Counted from the first letter of the stretch, positions 1 to 7,278 are shown. The stretch: 9,752 nt of DNA from Thermodesulfovibrionales bacterium (GCA_919901705.1 CAKKPR010000235.1:1-9752), one strand, 5' to 3'. The notes: a model not told the origin generated them from the sequence alone. Translations and numbers: made by a program.

Positions 1-5
1 TCCTG

Positions 6-14
6 CCTCCTTCT
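6..14 (-). promoter_or_regulatory. Strong Shine-Dalgarno sequence, probably for a transposase gene off the left edge
   Basis: The minus strand reads AGAAGGAGG here, followed by CAGGA at the edge of the window. It is a near-perfect anti-16S match, and the start codon would be expected within a few bases beyond position 1. The gene itself cannot be seen, so the assignment is inferred. Confidence 0.35.
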
Positions 15-43
15 AAGCGGAGACAGTTTAGCACCTCCCAAAT

Positions 44-86
44 AGGACATTTCTACTTTGCTCATTTAGGACATTATCATTTTGCT
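44..86 (-). repeat. Two 19-bp direct repeats in the IS end
   Basis: Plus-strand copies at 44-62 (AGGACATTTCTACTTTGCT) and 68-86 (AGGACATTATCATTTTGCT) match at 15 of 19 positions and lie 24 bp apart start to start, a little over two helical turns. Both share AGGACAT at one end and TTTGCT at the other. The arrangement suggests two phased binding sites for a transposase at the element end. That role is inferred from the family pattern, not demonstrated. Confidence 0.6.
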
Positions 87-111
87 GTTACAGTGAAATT
101 TACTAACTTGT

Positions 112-687
112 TTATTTTTCAAGTTGAATCTTTATATATGCCTTTGACCTTAGTTCTTCAATATGTTTTTCCAATCGCCGGTTGACCTCTTTTTCTATAA
201 GATAGTTTTCTATCTTATCCCTTACGTCATCGAATTCGACATTGCCAAATTCATTCCTGTTCTTTTCGTAGAATTCCTTAAGGTCTTCTTCTGTTATTTT
301 TATGATTGTCTTGAGCTTCAGCTCTATATATTCCTGAATGATTGCATCCTTTGCAGGGGCCTCAATACGCAGTTTTTTGGCCTCTCTCAAAAGGAGTATT
401 CTGTTTATTACTGTGTTTAATACCTCTTCTTTTTTAATGTCAGGCATCAGCTTCACCGTGTCTTTGTAACTATTTTCAAGTTCGCTCATAGTTATGGCCC
501 TGTCATCAACAAAAGCAACAACCCTGTCGATAACTTCAGCGGAACAGTGAACAGTAAACAGTGAACAGTGAACAGTGAACAGCAAAATAAAAAAGAGCAG
601 TATTTTGCTTGCCTTATACTGACACCTGATACCTGACACCTGATACCTGCTTTTAGAACGCATGTCCGATAGTGAAGTGCACTTCAC
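112..687 (-). CDS. Short SurA-like periplasmic chaperone lacking a parvulin domain
   Basis: Exported protein, 191 aa from the chosen GTG start. Residues 1-28 are a long, basic n-region, 29-49 a hydrophobic core, and CSA|EV (after residue 50) is a plausible signal peptidase I site. The mature part opens with EVIDRVVAFVDDRAITMSELE, the classic SurA N-terminal motif, followed by helices to about residue 145. Residues 150-185 (DDVRDKIENYLIEKEVNRRLEKHIEELRSKAYIKI) match the helix that follows the parvulin domains in SurA. No PPIase domain lies between them, so this is a chaperone core only. In E. coli SurA that core keeps most of the activity, so folding assistance for outer-membrane proteins is the likely role. 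The GTG at 687 was chosen because AAGGAG lies 9 nt upstream. The alternatives in the same frame are TTG at 714 and ATG at 663, neither with a good ribosome site. The 5' region contains two heptanucleotide arrays, so the true start and signal peptide are less certain than the mature part. Confidence 0.8.
   Translation of the reverse strand: MKCTSLSDMRSKSRYQVSGIRCQYKASKILLFFILLFTVHCSLFTVHCSAEVIDRVVAFVDDRAITMSELENSYKDTVKLMPDIKKEEVLNTVINRILLLREAKKLRIEAPAKDAIIQEYIELKLKTIIKITEEDLKEFYEKNRNEFGNVEFDDVRDKIENYLIEKEVNRRLEKHIEELRSKAYIKIQLEK
543..582 (-). repeat. Heptanucleotide tandem array (AACAGTG)n inside the signal-peptide codons
   Basis: On the plus strand there are five consecutive 7-bp units (AACAGTG, with one AACAGTA variant at 550-556) plus a five-base partial unit. 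On the coding strand three units make 21 nt, so the array encodes LFTVHCS twice (residues 36-49 of the SurA-like protein from the GTG start) and supplies the distal half of the hydrophobic core. Heptamer arrays of this style are known as STRR elements in filamentous cyanobacteria. Any kinship here is by analogy only. Confidence 0.9.
617..649 (-). repeat. Second heptanucleotide tandem array (ACCTGAT/ACCTGAC)n
   Basis: Plus-strand units are TACTGAC, ACCTGAT, ACCTGAC, ACCTGAT and a partial ACCTG, giving about 4.7 units with alternating T and C at the seventh base. The array begins 4 bp beyond the stop codon of the Omp85 gene and is translated as part of the n-region (RYQVSGIRCQ) of the SurA-like protein. 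Its unit is unrelated in sequence to the (AACAGTG)n array 34 bp away but has the same 7-bp period. Confidence 0.88.
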
Positions 688-3352
688 CCCTGCTTTCTCC
701 TTTTTCTCTGTCAAGTTTATATCCGTAATCTACCCTGATAGGCCCAACCGGCGTGTTGTATCTGATGCCCATGCCGGCAGTATATTTCAGCTCAGAGAGA
801 TCTATATCTCCTGTTTTTCTCCACACATTTCCACCGTCAACAAATGTTACAAGGCCAAAAGTCTCGCCAAGAGACGTCCTGAGCTCAAGGTTTGTCAGAA
901 AAAATGCATTGCCGCCGGTTGGAGAACCATTGACGCCTTTAGGGCCTAAAGTGTCCTGCTCGTATCCGCGCGCTGTGGTCCTTCCGCCAAGGAAGAATCT
1001 CTCAACAAGCGGAAGATCTCTGGTATTGCCAAAACCCTGCGCAAAGCCGCCTTTTAAAGCTACGGCAAAAACAAAATATCTGTTTAATTCCTTATATGTG
1101 CTCCCATTAACTATAACCTTTAAAAAGTCTGTTTCTGAAAGAAGCACGCCTGATGCGGCCTTTACAGATATGCCGGCAAGCACGCCTTTTCTGGGATCAA
1201 ACGGATTGTCTCTGGTGTCATATATTATTCCGGGCTTTATGCCGCTTATTGTAAGTGTTCCTGTATCCTCCTTGGCAAGAATGATATCAGGCTGCACGTC
1301 ATAAGTCTTGACCAATGCAAATTCATAAAAAATCTCACCCTTTAACTTTTCGCTGAGTCTTTTTTCAAAACCTGCACTTGCAGAATTTCTTTTTAATTTA
1401 TATCGCGTCTCGCGGGTTGACATATTTTTTTCTGTCCTGGCTTCCTTTATGAATAACATTCTGAAGGGTATAGAACTATCCAGAAACCATGGCTCAAGGT
1501 AATTGATGATATACCGCTGCTCTAACGTGCTGAGTTCTGTCCTGAAAGATGCCTGCCTGTTCATTCCAAACAGGTTACGGTAGCTTATATCGAGCGAACC
1601 CCGAAGCCGTTCATAATCCCCGTATCCAAGGCCAAATTCAACGATCCCTGCATTTCCTTCCTTTACCCGGAGATGGATATTCCTGATGCTGGTCTCCTTG
1701 TCTACTGCATCTATCTCCACATCAGTGAATAATCCAAGCCGGTACAGTCTCTGGCGTGTTTTAGTAATGAGGGTATAATTAAAGGGCGCGCCCTCTTTAT
1801 ATAGCAATCCCCTCTTAATTGCCTTATGCCTTGTCCCTTCATTACCGCTTATTACAGTTTTCCCGAAAAAAGTCAGTGGCCCCTCAATGATCCCGAAGGT
1901 AACCCTTACGCCCTTTTCGCTAAATTCCTGTTTTACGTCAACCTTTGCATCACTAAAACCATAGCCAGCGTAAAGTTCAATAATCCTGTATCTTGCATCT
2001 GAGATGTCAACCTCATTATAAGGAGAACCTGCTTTTATCCTGACAGCCTTTTCGACATCTTCTTTCGGGACAAGCTCCGCCCCTTTTATTTCAATGCCCT
2101 CTATGTAGGTTTTTGAGCCTTCTTTAATTGTTATGGTGAGGTCTGCTTTTGCATCATTTATCCTCGACTGGATATCATCCATGTGTATATCCAGGTATCC
2201 CATTGCATTATAAACCTCCATCAGCGTTGTCTTGTCGGCATCTGCAATATCAGGATTATATAAAGCGCCCTCTTTCAGAGACATAACCTCTTTCAGATTT
2301 TTATCGGGTATGGATACCCCGATAAACTTTATAGAATTAACAGTAACTTTATCTCCTTCAAAAATGAAAAAAGTAACGGCAAAGGCGTCTTCGCCTGAGG
2401 TTATCACCGGGGCAACCTGCGCAAAAGCATAGCCCTTAGTGTGATATAAGGATGCAATCCTTGAGACTGCCTCTTCCACGAGGTCATCCCTGAAGTCTTC
2501 AGCATCAAAAAAAGGTGTTTCCTTAAGAAGCGCTTTTGAACTCACAGAAGCATTGCCTTCAAATGTGATGTCAAGTTTTCTGCCTGGGTTGACGTCAATA
2601 TCAAGCTCACCGTTACTGAAAATATAAGGGCCGGCTGATGGATTCAGATGATTATCTTTCTTGTAATAGGCCCTTATATTTTCCATATCCTTTTTGAGTT
2701 TGAATTGGTCATAAACGTCGCCTTCTGACATTTTCATTATCTGCCTTACTTCATCTTCAGGTCCATAAATCCTGATATGTTTTATTATTTCAGGCATTCC
2801 TTCATCTATTGTAAGAGTAAGATTTATTCTATAAGGCTTGTGCGTTTTTTCTGCCTGCACTCTTACCCTGGCATTTGGGAACCCCATCCCGGATAGTGTC
2901 CCCTTGAGTTCTCTCTCGGAATGTTCTATAAGGTCATACCTCATAACCTGGCCTTCCTTAAACAGAAAAAGTTCTGCCAATGCCTTTTTTTTCACATGTT
3001 TATTCCCTTTAATATAAATATTCCTGATAATGTTTCTTTCCTTAACTCTTATCTTTACATGCGTCCTGTCATCATCCAGTTCAACAGATATGTCTTCGAA
3101 TATCCCCTTGAGAAACGCCATCTTTATACCGCTGTCCACGCTGAGAGGATTAAAAACATCGCCAACTTTTATGCTTAAAAGGTCTAAGAGTTCCTCCGCC
3201 TGGATAGAATACAGGCCCTCTATATCTATTTTTTGTATTGTTGTTTCAGATGCTCTTACAAATGAAGAGCAGAAAAACAGAAACGCAAAAGTGCAAAGGC
3301 AGAGAAAAACAATAGCGCGGAAACCGAAAATTTTTGTTCTATCTTTTGTCAT
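653..3352 (-). CDS. Omp85/BamA-family outer-membrane assembly protein with seven POTRA domains
   Basis: Outer-membrane beta-barrel protein, 899 aa, of the family that folds or inserts other beta-barrels. Residues 1-34 form a signal peptide (hydrophobic 12-29, cut near VRA|SE). I count seven POTRA-like units: about 38-105, 106-185, 188-256, 258-333, 335-411, 415-490 and 491-566. Most open with an I-x-I/F-x-G strand (IDIEG, IYIKGN, ITFEGN, IKFIG, IEIKG, VISGN) and end in an acidic-Gly turn such as IDEG, FEGD, IKEG or VKEG. The barrel covers about 567-899, with the GGRTTARGYEQDTLGP loop-6 motif at 789-804 (ARGY where VRGF/Y is usual), GPIRVDYGY at 870-878 and a C-terminal HFTIGHAF beta-signal ending in Phe. 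E. coli BamA has five POTRAs and TamA three, so domain count favours a BamA-like protein, while the tamB neighbour favours a TamA-like job. I leave the symbol blank. ATG at 3352 overlaps the tamB stop as ATGA. The upstream ribosome site is weak, consistent with coupling. Confidence 0.93.
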   Translation of the reverse strand: MTKDRTKIFGFRAIVFLCLCTFAFLFFCSSFVRASETTIQKIDIEGLYSIQAEELLDLLSIKVGDVFNPLSVDSGIKMAFLKGIFEDISVELDDDRTHVKIRVKERNIIRNIYIKGNKHVKKKALAELFLFKEGQVMRYDLIEHSERELKGTLSGMGFPNARVRVQAEKTHKPYRINLTLTIDEGMPEIIKHIRIYGPEDEVRQIMKMSEGDVYDQFKLKKDMENIRAYYKKDNHLNPSAGPYIFSNGELDIDVNPGRKLDITFEGNASVSSKALLKETPFFDAEDFRDDLVEEAVSRIASLYHTKGYAFAQVAPVITSGEDAFAVTFFIFEGDKVTVNSIKFIGVSIPDKNLKEVMSLKEGALYNPDIADADKTTLMEVYNAMGYLDIHMDDIQSRINDAKADLTITIKEGSKTYIEGIEIKGAELVPKEDVEKAVRIKAGSPYNEVDISDARYRIIELYAGYGFSDAKVDVKQEFSEKGVRVTFGIIEGPLTFFGKTVISGNEGTRHKAIKRGLLYKEGAPFNYTLITKTRQRLYRLGLFTDVEIDAVDKETSIRNIHLRVKEGNAGIVEFGLGYGDYERLRGSLDISYRNLFGMNRQASFRTELSTLEQRYIINYLEPWFLDSSIPFRMLFIKEARTEKNMSTRETRYKLKRNSASAGFEKRLSEKLKGEIFYEFALVKTYDVQPDIILAKEDTGTLTISGIKPGIIYDTRDNPFDPRKGVLAGISVKAASGVLLSETDFLKVIVNGSTYKELNRYFVFAVALKGGFAQGFGNTRDLPLVERFFLGGRTTARGYEQDTLGPKGVNGSPTGGNAFFLTNLELRTSLGETFGLVTFVDGGNVWRKTGDIDLSELKYTAGMGIRYNTPVGPIRVDYGYKLDREKGESRGEVHFTIGHAF
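697..702 (-). promoter_or_regulatory. Shine-Dalgarno site that supports the GTG start of the surA-like gene
   Basis: The minus strand reads AAGGAG, 9 nt before GTG at 687-685 and inside the last codons of the Omp85 gene. It is the only good ribosome site among the three in-frame start candidates. Its location within the upstream coding sequence fits translational coupling. Confidence 0.5.
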
Positions 3353-6300
3353 CTGTACTCAAACCTGAATTTAATATCTGTACCGAGGCTGCCCCGCTCA
3401 TCCCTTACACCGAGCAGCGAAACATTCTTACCGAGGATGTACTCAAGCCGGAGCACCTGTTCCTCTGTAGAACCGATTGAGGAAACATAAGTTACAAATA
3501 ATTTGTCTCCTAAAAGCCTTTTTGACACGGTAACACGGGGGCCGACTGTGCCTGTAGATTTTGAAACATAAGGGTCCACCTGAACCCTGTCAAGTCCTGT
3601 TATGTTCCTCAACCTGTCTTCAAAGACATCCTGAACCTTTCCTGTCAGAAATGCGGCAGCCTCTCCTGCGCCTATTCCTCCTTCAAGTCCCTTTAATTCC
3701 CTTCCTATCTGCCCTACTGTAAGCAGGCTGAGGATATCTGTCTCCTCAAGCGGCGGATCGGAAATAAGAGAGAGCGTAAAATGTTCAAACTGCCCTTCGA
3801 GACTCAACTTAATATTATAGCCCTTCACTATTGTCTGCGCTACAATCTCCATCATGGGGTTTATCCTGTTTGGGTCGGCAAAGTCTGCGCTTGCATTCAA
3901 TATCCTGAATTCATTATTTCTGAAGTAGACCTTGCCCTCCTTCGATTCAACCCTTCCGAAAAGAAGAGGATACCTTATTGTACCTCTCAGTACCAGGTCA
4001 ACCTTTAAGGGCGCGTTTGCTATATTGTTATCCACAATAATGTTTTCCACCCCATATATCTTTACGTTCAATGCCGCCTTTTCTATTCTTGTTGGCTCTG
4101 CCTTTGGCTTCTCCTTCAGGCTTGCCTTGAGAAGCCAGCTTTTCCATTCAACCCTTTCTCTGTATCTCGCCCTGTTTATCTTTATATCGCCACTAATATT
4201 CTGTGCTTCGAGGGTGCCTTTATAAAAAATATTCCCGTCAAAATTAACAACAAAATCCTTGGACACAGAGGTTGTGATATTATTCAGTTTTGCATCAAGA
4301 TAAAACCTTTTTATGTTTAATCCTTTAAGGTAGACAAGCCCTGAAAAATCTATATCTCCACCCCCGAGTTTCCCCGAGAGTTTCTGGATAATTATTTTAT
4401 CGTCCTCAAAGTAGAAATAGCCGTTTATAGCGCTGAGCCGCTGATGCATATCCTTTAACCCAAAGGATGCATTGGTTATATTAAGACTTCCGCTTACGTG
4501 AGGATTATCCCATTTCCCTGTAACCGTTAAAGTAAAATCAGAATCTCCCCTCAAAATGCTGATTCTCTTTGAAAGCCCCTTAAGAGGTGAAAGCTCTGAA
4601 CTGCCTTCAAGCACCAGGTTATATTCTTTCCCTGTTTCTATATTCCCCCTCAGGCTGAAAGAGGCATTTCCGCTTCTCATAGTCAGTGCAGAAAACAATA
4701 TATTCCTGTTATCAAATCTGAGCCTTATATCCGAATCATTAGAAAAACTATTCCCGAAAAGCGCAACCGTCATCTGGCTTATAACCGCGGAAGCAGAGAA
4801 ATGTTTTTTGTCTCCTGAAAGGTCAGCACGGCCCTTTATGTTTACAACCAGATCTTCAGGCACGTCTTTCAGTATTCCGGCAAGAAGAAAATCATACCTG
4901 CCCGAGGCCATATCAATCTCTGCAGTCCATGGAAGCATATCGCTAAGATATCCCTTCCCCTTCAATCTCATCTTCTCATTGAAAAGCACGGCATTGAATA
5001 TAATATCCTTATTCCTGACAGAAGCGCTTATTGTGCCGTCCCCAAGCGGTTTCCCCTTAAACGTCCCTCCCGACAATTTCCCGTTAATCTTAATGGCAGG
5101 GTTGTCGAATGTGCCTGAGCCTTCTGCGCTCACGCTAAGGATTGCGTCATCCGGCATGCCCTTCAGCTCCATATCTCTGATAAACAGCCTGTCTGCAGAA
5201 ACATTAAAATGGAACTTCTCTCTGCCTGATATCCTGCCTTCTCCTGTCAGTGAAGAACCCCCTTTTTTCACCATTGCCCTTTTTACAATGAAATCCCTGT
5301 AGTTATAAGAAAAATTGGACGATACAAGGTCCAATGGAACGTCATACGCCATTGCATGAGTTATCGTGGCAGTACCTGAATATTCAGGATTGGGGTCTTT
5401 GCCTGTTATACTGAAATCCGAATCGAGACTGCCTTTTACTGGCAGTTTTTTATAAAGGATTTTCGCCAGCTTCCCGATATCCGCGCCTCTCAGCGCTCCT
5501 GTCAGCTTATAGTCCGGGTGCTTTATATCAAAAATTTCTTTTGCCTCCTGAAATCTTATATTGCCTTTTATATTATGCTGTTCACCTTTTGCCCTGGCCG
5601 ATAATTCTTTTATTTCGAGATAATTTTTCCTGTAAGAGAAATCTCCTGCAATATTTTCTAATTCATAATCATCGAAAGATGCAGAGGTAATATTTAATAT
5701 TCCGCTTATCAGGGGATCATCAAAGTTGCCTGTTATTGTTCCTGTAAAATCTCCTGAGCCCTTCATACGGTTGAGATAAGGGGCTGTAAGGTCCGCTATA
5801 TCAACAGTCGCCAGCTTACCTTTCAGATTAAGCAGAGAAGCTGACATATTGACAGCGCCATTTATCCCCAATGTTGAATTTTCAGTTCTGGCCTCTGCAT
5901 TTATCAGAGATAGTATATCTCCCTGCACCGCAAAGTTACCCTTCATCTTCCTGATTCTTCCTGGAAAATCACTGCCTGTTTTTTTATTCTCATACTCGAA
6001 CCATCCCGCCGGATTAAATTCCGTGTCTGACGAATAAAGTTCTCCCTTTACCTTTCCCAACGGTATTCCCGGCTCCCATTCTATAAGCTTAAAGGCCGCG
6101 GGGCTGTCAACATCCGTAAATTTTACCCGGACAGAATAATGTTCGACATCAGGGAGTTCTATCGCTGCCTCTGCCTCTGCGCGGCCGTTATAAAGAACGC
6201 CCTTCCCGTCTTTGAAGTTCATAATGCCGTCCCTGTAAGAAACCTTGCACCTGAGGTCATCTATATCAACATTAAAAAGATTCCCTCTCCTGAGCCTTGC

Positions 6301-7278
6301 ATCAGCGCTGCCTGTAATATTTGTGATTGCGCCGCTCATCTTGCCGTCAAAATCTACCATCCCCTCAACCCTTTCTTCCACCTTCAGGAGTTCCATAAGG
6401 GTCTGCAGATAAAAACTGCCTTTCAGCCTGATATCAATAACAGGCGGGCCTTCTCCGAATTTTATATCGCCCTTTGCAGATATCCTTCCTTCACCCTCTC
6501 GTTTCAGGCCGAAAACCTTTTTAACAGAATCAACAATAAGGTTCAGGTCTGCCTTCAGGGCGCCTTTCCCTTCAGCTGAATAAAAGCCCTCGGCCTGCAT
6601 CTCTGAGGCGTATGATTTGAGCGTAATATTCTTTATGTGGATGCCGTCCTTGTTGAAAAGTAATGTGCCTCTCATTTCGCATCTGAATTCCGGGAAATCC
6701 TTAATATTTGAAATAAGGTTCTTAATGTCTATCTTCATTTTTGGCACATCGCCCAGCAGGACCTCTCCGCTTACTTTTTCGCCTGTGATAACTGCGTTAT
6801 AACCGGCATCATAAAATGAGAAATCTCCATTACGGACCTCTATTACACCTGCCCTTACCTTTACCTTTTTGGGATTTTCTATGGCAAGATAATCCTTGAC
6901 CTTCCCGATTATGTCATCTATCTGGCCCCTGTCCGTAGATATTTCAGGCCCGGTTATGACTACCCTTTTCAGCATTATCTCTTTCCTTAATATGCCCGAC
7001 AACCCCACGTAACCTTTTACCCTTTCTGCGGTCAGCACCCTATTGCCTTCCTCATCAAAAAACTTCAATCCCCTTGCCTCAACAAATAAGGGAAACAGGT
7101 TAAGGTATATTTTCTGGGCTATTACCTTGCGGCCGGACATGTTTTCAAGCTCCGGCAGTATTATTCTCTTTAATGCATTTGATATGTACGGCCCGCGGGA
7201 GACAAAAATAATTATCCCGATAAACAATACAAGGAGTGAAAGATATATTATGCGCTTTAACTTTTTAGTGTTTTCCAT
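3349..7278 (-). CDS. tamB: TamB-family translocation and assembly module protein (DUF490, AsmA-like)
   Basis: Very long, beta-rich inner-membrane-anchored periplasmic protein, 1309 aa (E. coli TamB is about 1260). Residues 7-27 (LKRIIYLSLLVLFIGIIIFVS) form a single N-terminal signal anchor. Residues 30-1100 are a run of beta-strand repeats with recurring G-x-(F/W)-D-(N/D)-P and SG-x-LNIT-x-ASF motifs. The C-terminal TamB/DUF490 domain is at about 1070-1309: VDNNIANAPLKVDLVLRG, GRVESKEGKVYFRNNEF, SDPPLEETDILSLLTVGQ and the typical ending RDERGSLGTDIKFRFEYR. Family members form a long hydrophobic groove across the periplasm, partner with an Omp85 protein, and are implicated in outer-membrane protein assembly and phospholipid movement. 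The neighbouring Omp85 gene, overlapping by 4 bp, is the obvious partner. The start overlaps the end of glnD by 22 bp and has no clear Shine-Dalgarno sequence. It was chosen because it places the anchor at the N-terminus. Confidence 0.93.
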   Translation of the reverse strand: MENTKKLKRIIYLSLLVLFIGIIIFVSRGPYISNALKRIILPELENMSGRKVIAQKIYLNLFPLFVEARGLKFFDEEGNRVLTAERVKGYVGLSGILRKEIMLKRVVITGPEISTDRGQIDDIIGKVKDYLAIENPKKVKVRAGVIEVRNGDFSFYDAGYNAVITGEKVSGEVLLGDVPKMKIDIKNLISNIKDFPEFRCEMRGTLLFNKDGIHIKNITLKSYASEMQAEGFYSAEGKGALKADLNLIVDSVKKVFGLKREGEGRISAKGDIKFGEGPPVIDIRLKGSFYLQTLMELLKVEERVEGMVDFDGKMSGAITNITGSADARLRRGNLFNVDIDDLRCKVSYRDGIMNFKDGKGVLYNGRAEAEAAIELPDVEHYSVRVKFTDVDSPAAFKLIEWEPGIPLGKVKGELYSSDTEFNPAGWFEYENKKTGSDFPGRIRKMKGNFAVQGDILSLINAEARTENSTLGINGAVNMSASLLNLKGKLATVDIADLTAPYLNRMKGSGDFTGTITGNFDDPLISGILNITSASFDDYELENIAGDFSYRKNYLEIKELSARAKGEQHNIKGNIRFQEAKEIFDIKHPDYKLTGALRGADIGKLAKILYKKLPVKGSLDSDFSITGKDPNPEYSGTATITHAMAYDVPLDLVSSNFSYNYRDFIVKRAMVKKGGSSLTGEGRISGREKFHFNVSADRLFIRDMELKGMPDDAILSVSAEGSGTFDNPAIKINGKLSGGTFKGKPLGDGTISASVRNKDIIFNAVLFNEKMRLKGKGYLSDMLPWTAEIDMASGRYDFLLAGILKDVPEDLVVNIKGRADLSGDKKHFSASAVISQMTVALFGNSFSNDSDIRLRFDNRNILFSALTMRSGNASFSLRGNIETGKEYNLVLEGSSELSPLKGLSKRISILRGDSDFTLTVTGKWDNPHVSGSLNITNASFGLKDMHQRLSAINGYFYFEDDKIIIQKLSGKLGGGDIDFSGLVYLKGLNIKRFYLDAKLNNITTSVSKDFVVNFDGNIFYKGTLEAQNISGDIKINRARYRERVEWKSWLLKASLKEKPKAEPTRIEKAALNVKIYGVENIIVDNNIANAPLKVDLVLRGTIRYPLLFGRVESKEGKVYFRNNEFRILNASADFADPNRINPMMEIVAQTIVKGYNIKLSLEGQFEHFTLSLISDPPLEETDILSLLTVGQIGRELKGLEGGIGAGEAAAFLTGKVQDVFEDRLRNITGLDRVQVDPYVSKSTGTVGPRVTVSKRLLGDKLFVTYVSSIGSTEEQVLRLEYILGKNVSLLGVRDERGSLGTDIKFRFEYR

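Larger units (their letters stand above)
1..92 (-). mobile_element. Terminal segment of an insertion sequence (IS21-like or related), truncated by the window edge
   Basis: Read on the minus strand, the segment begins TGTAACAGC at position 92 and carries two related 19-bp direct repeats (44-62 and 68-86), then a strong Shine-Dalgarno sequence close to the window edge. A TGT terminus followed by subterminal repeated transposase-binding sites is typical of IS21-family ends and of some Mu/Tn7-type elements. The transposase is not in the window. A short open frame on the minus strand (ATG at 65-63, running off the edge, starting MSKVEMSY) could be its start, but a start just beyond the edge, downstream of the SD at 6-14, is at least as likely. 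The outer boundary at 92 is inferred from the TGT pattern. No target duplication can be checked because the other end is absent. Confidence 0.5.

Noticed and set aside
87..111. Rho-independent terminator after the surA-like gene
   Set aside because: No GC-rich hairpin followed by a T-run is visible on the minus strand in the gap.
112..240. surA-like gene truncated at its 3' end by the insertion element
   Set aside because: The protein ends with the usual SurA C-terminal helix and the AYIKIQL ending, and its stop lies 20 bp before the inferred element end, so it looks complete.
561..582. Lipoprotein signal (lipobox) around FTVHC
   Set aside because: His precedes the Cys where Gly, Ala or Ser is required. 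A signal peptidase I site at CSA|EV fits better.
541..650. CRISPR-like array
   Set aside because: Units are 7 bp with no spacers. These are simple tandem repeats.
753..1304. Plus-strand open frame of 183 codons opposite the Omp85 gene
   Set aside because: It lies wholly antisense to strongly recognisable barrel-coding sequence and its translation resembles no family. It is a shadow frame.
1783..1794. 12-bp palindrome AGGGCGCGCCCT
   Set aside because: It encodes the ordinary KEGAPF turn of a POTRA domain, has no loop or T-run, and no partner site, so it is probably chance.
4556..5302. Plus-strand open frame of 248 codons opposite tamB
   Set aside because: Antisense to a confident TamB frame, low-complexity Ser/Leu/Pro-rich translation and no family motif. 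It is a shadow frame.
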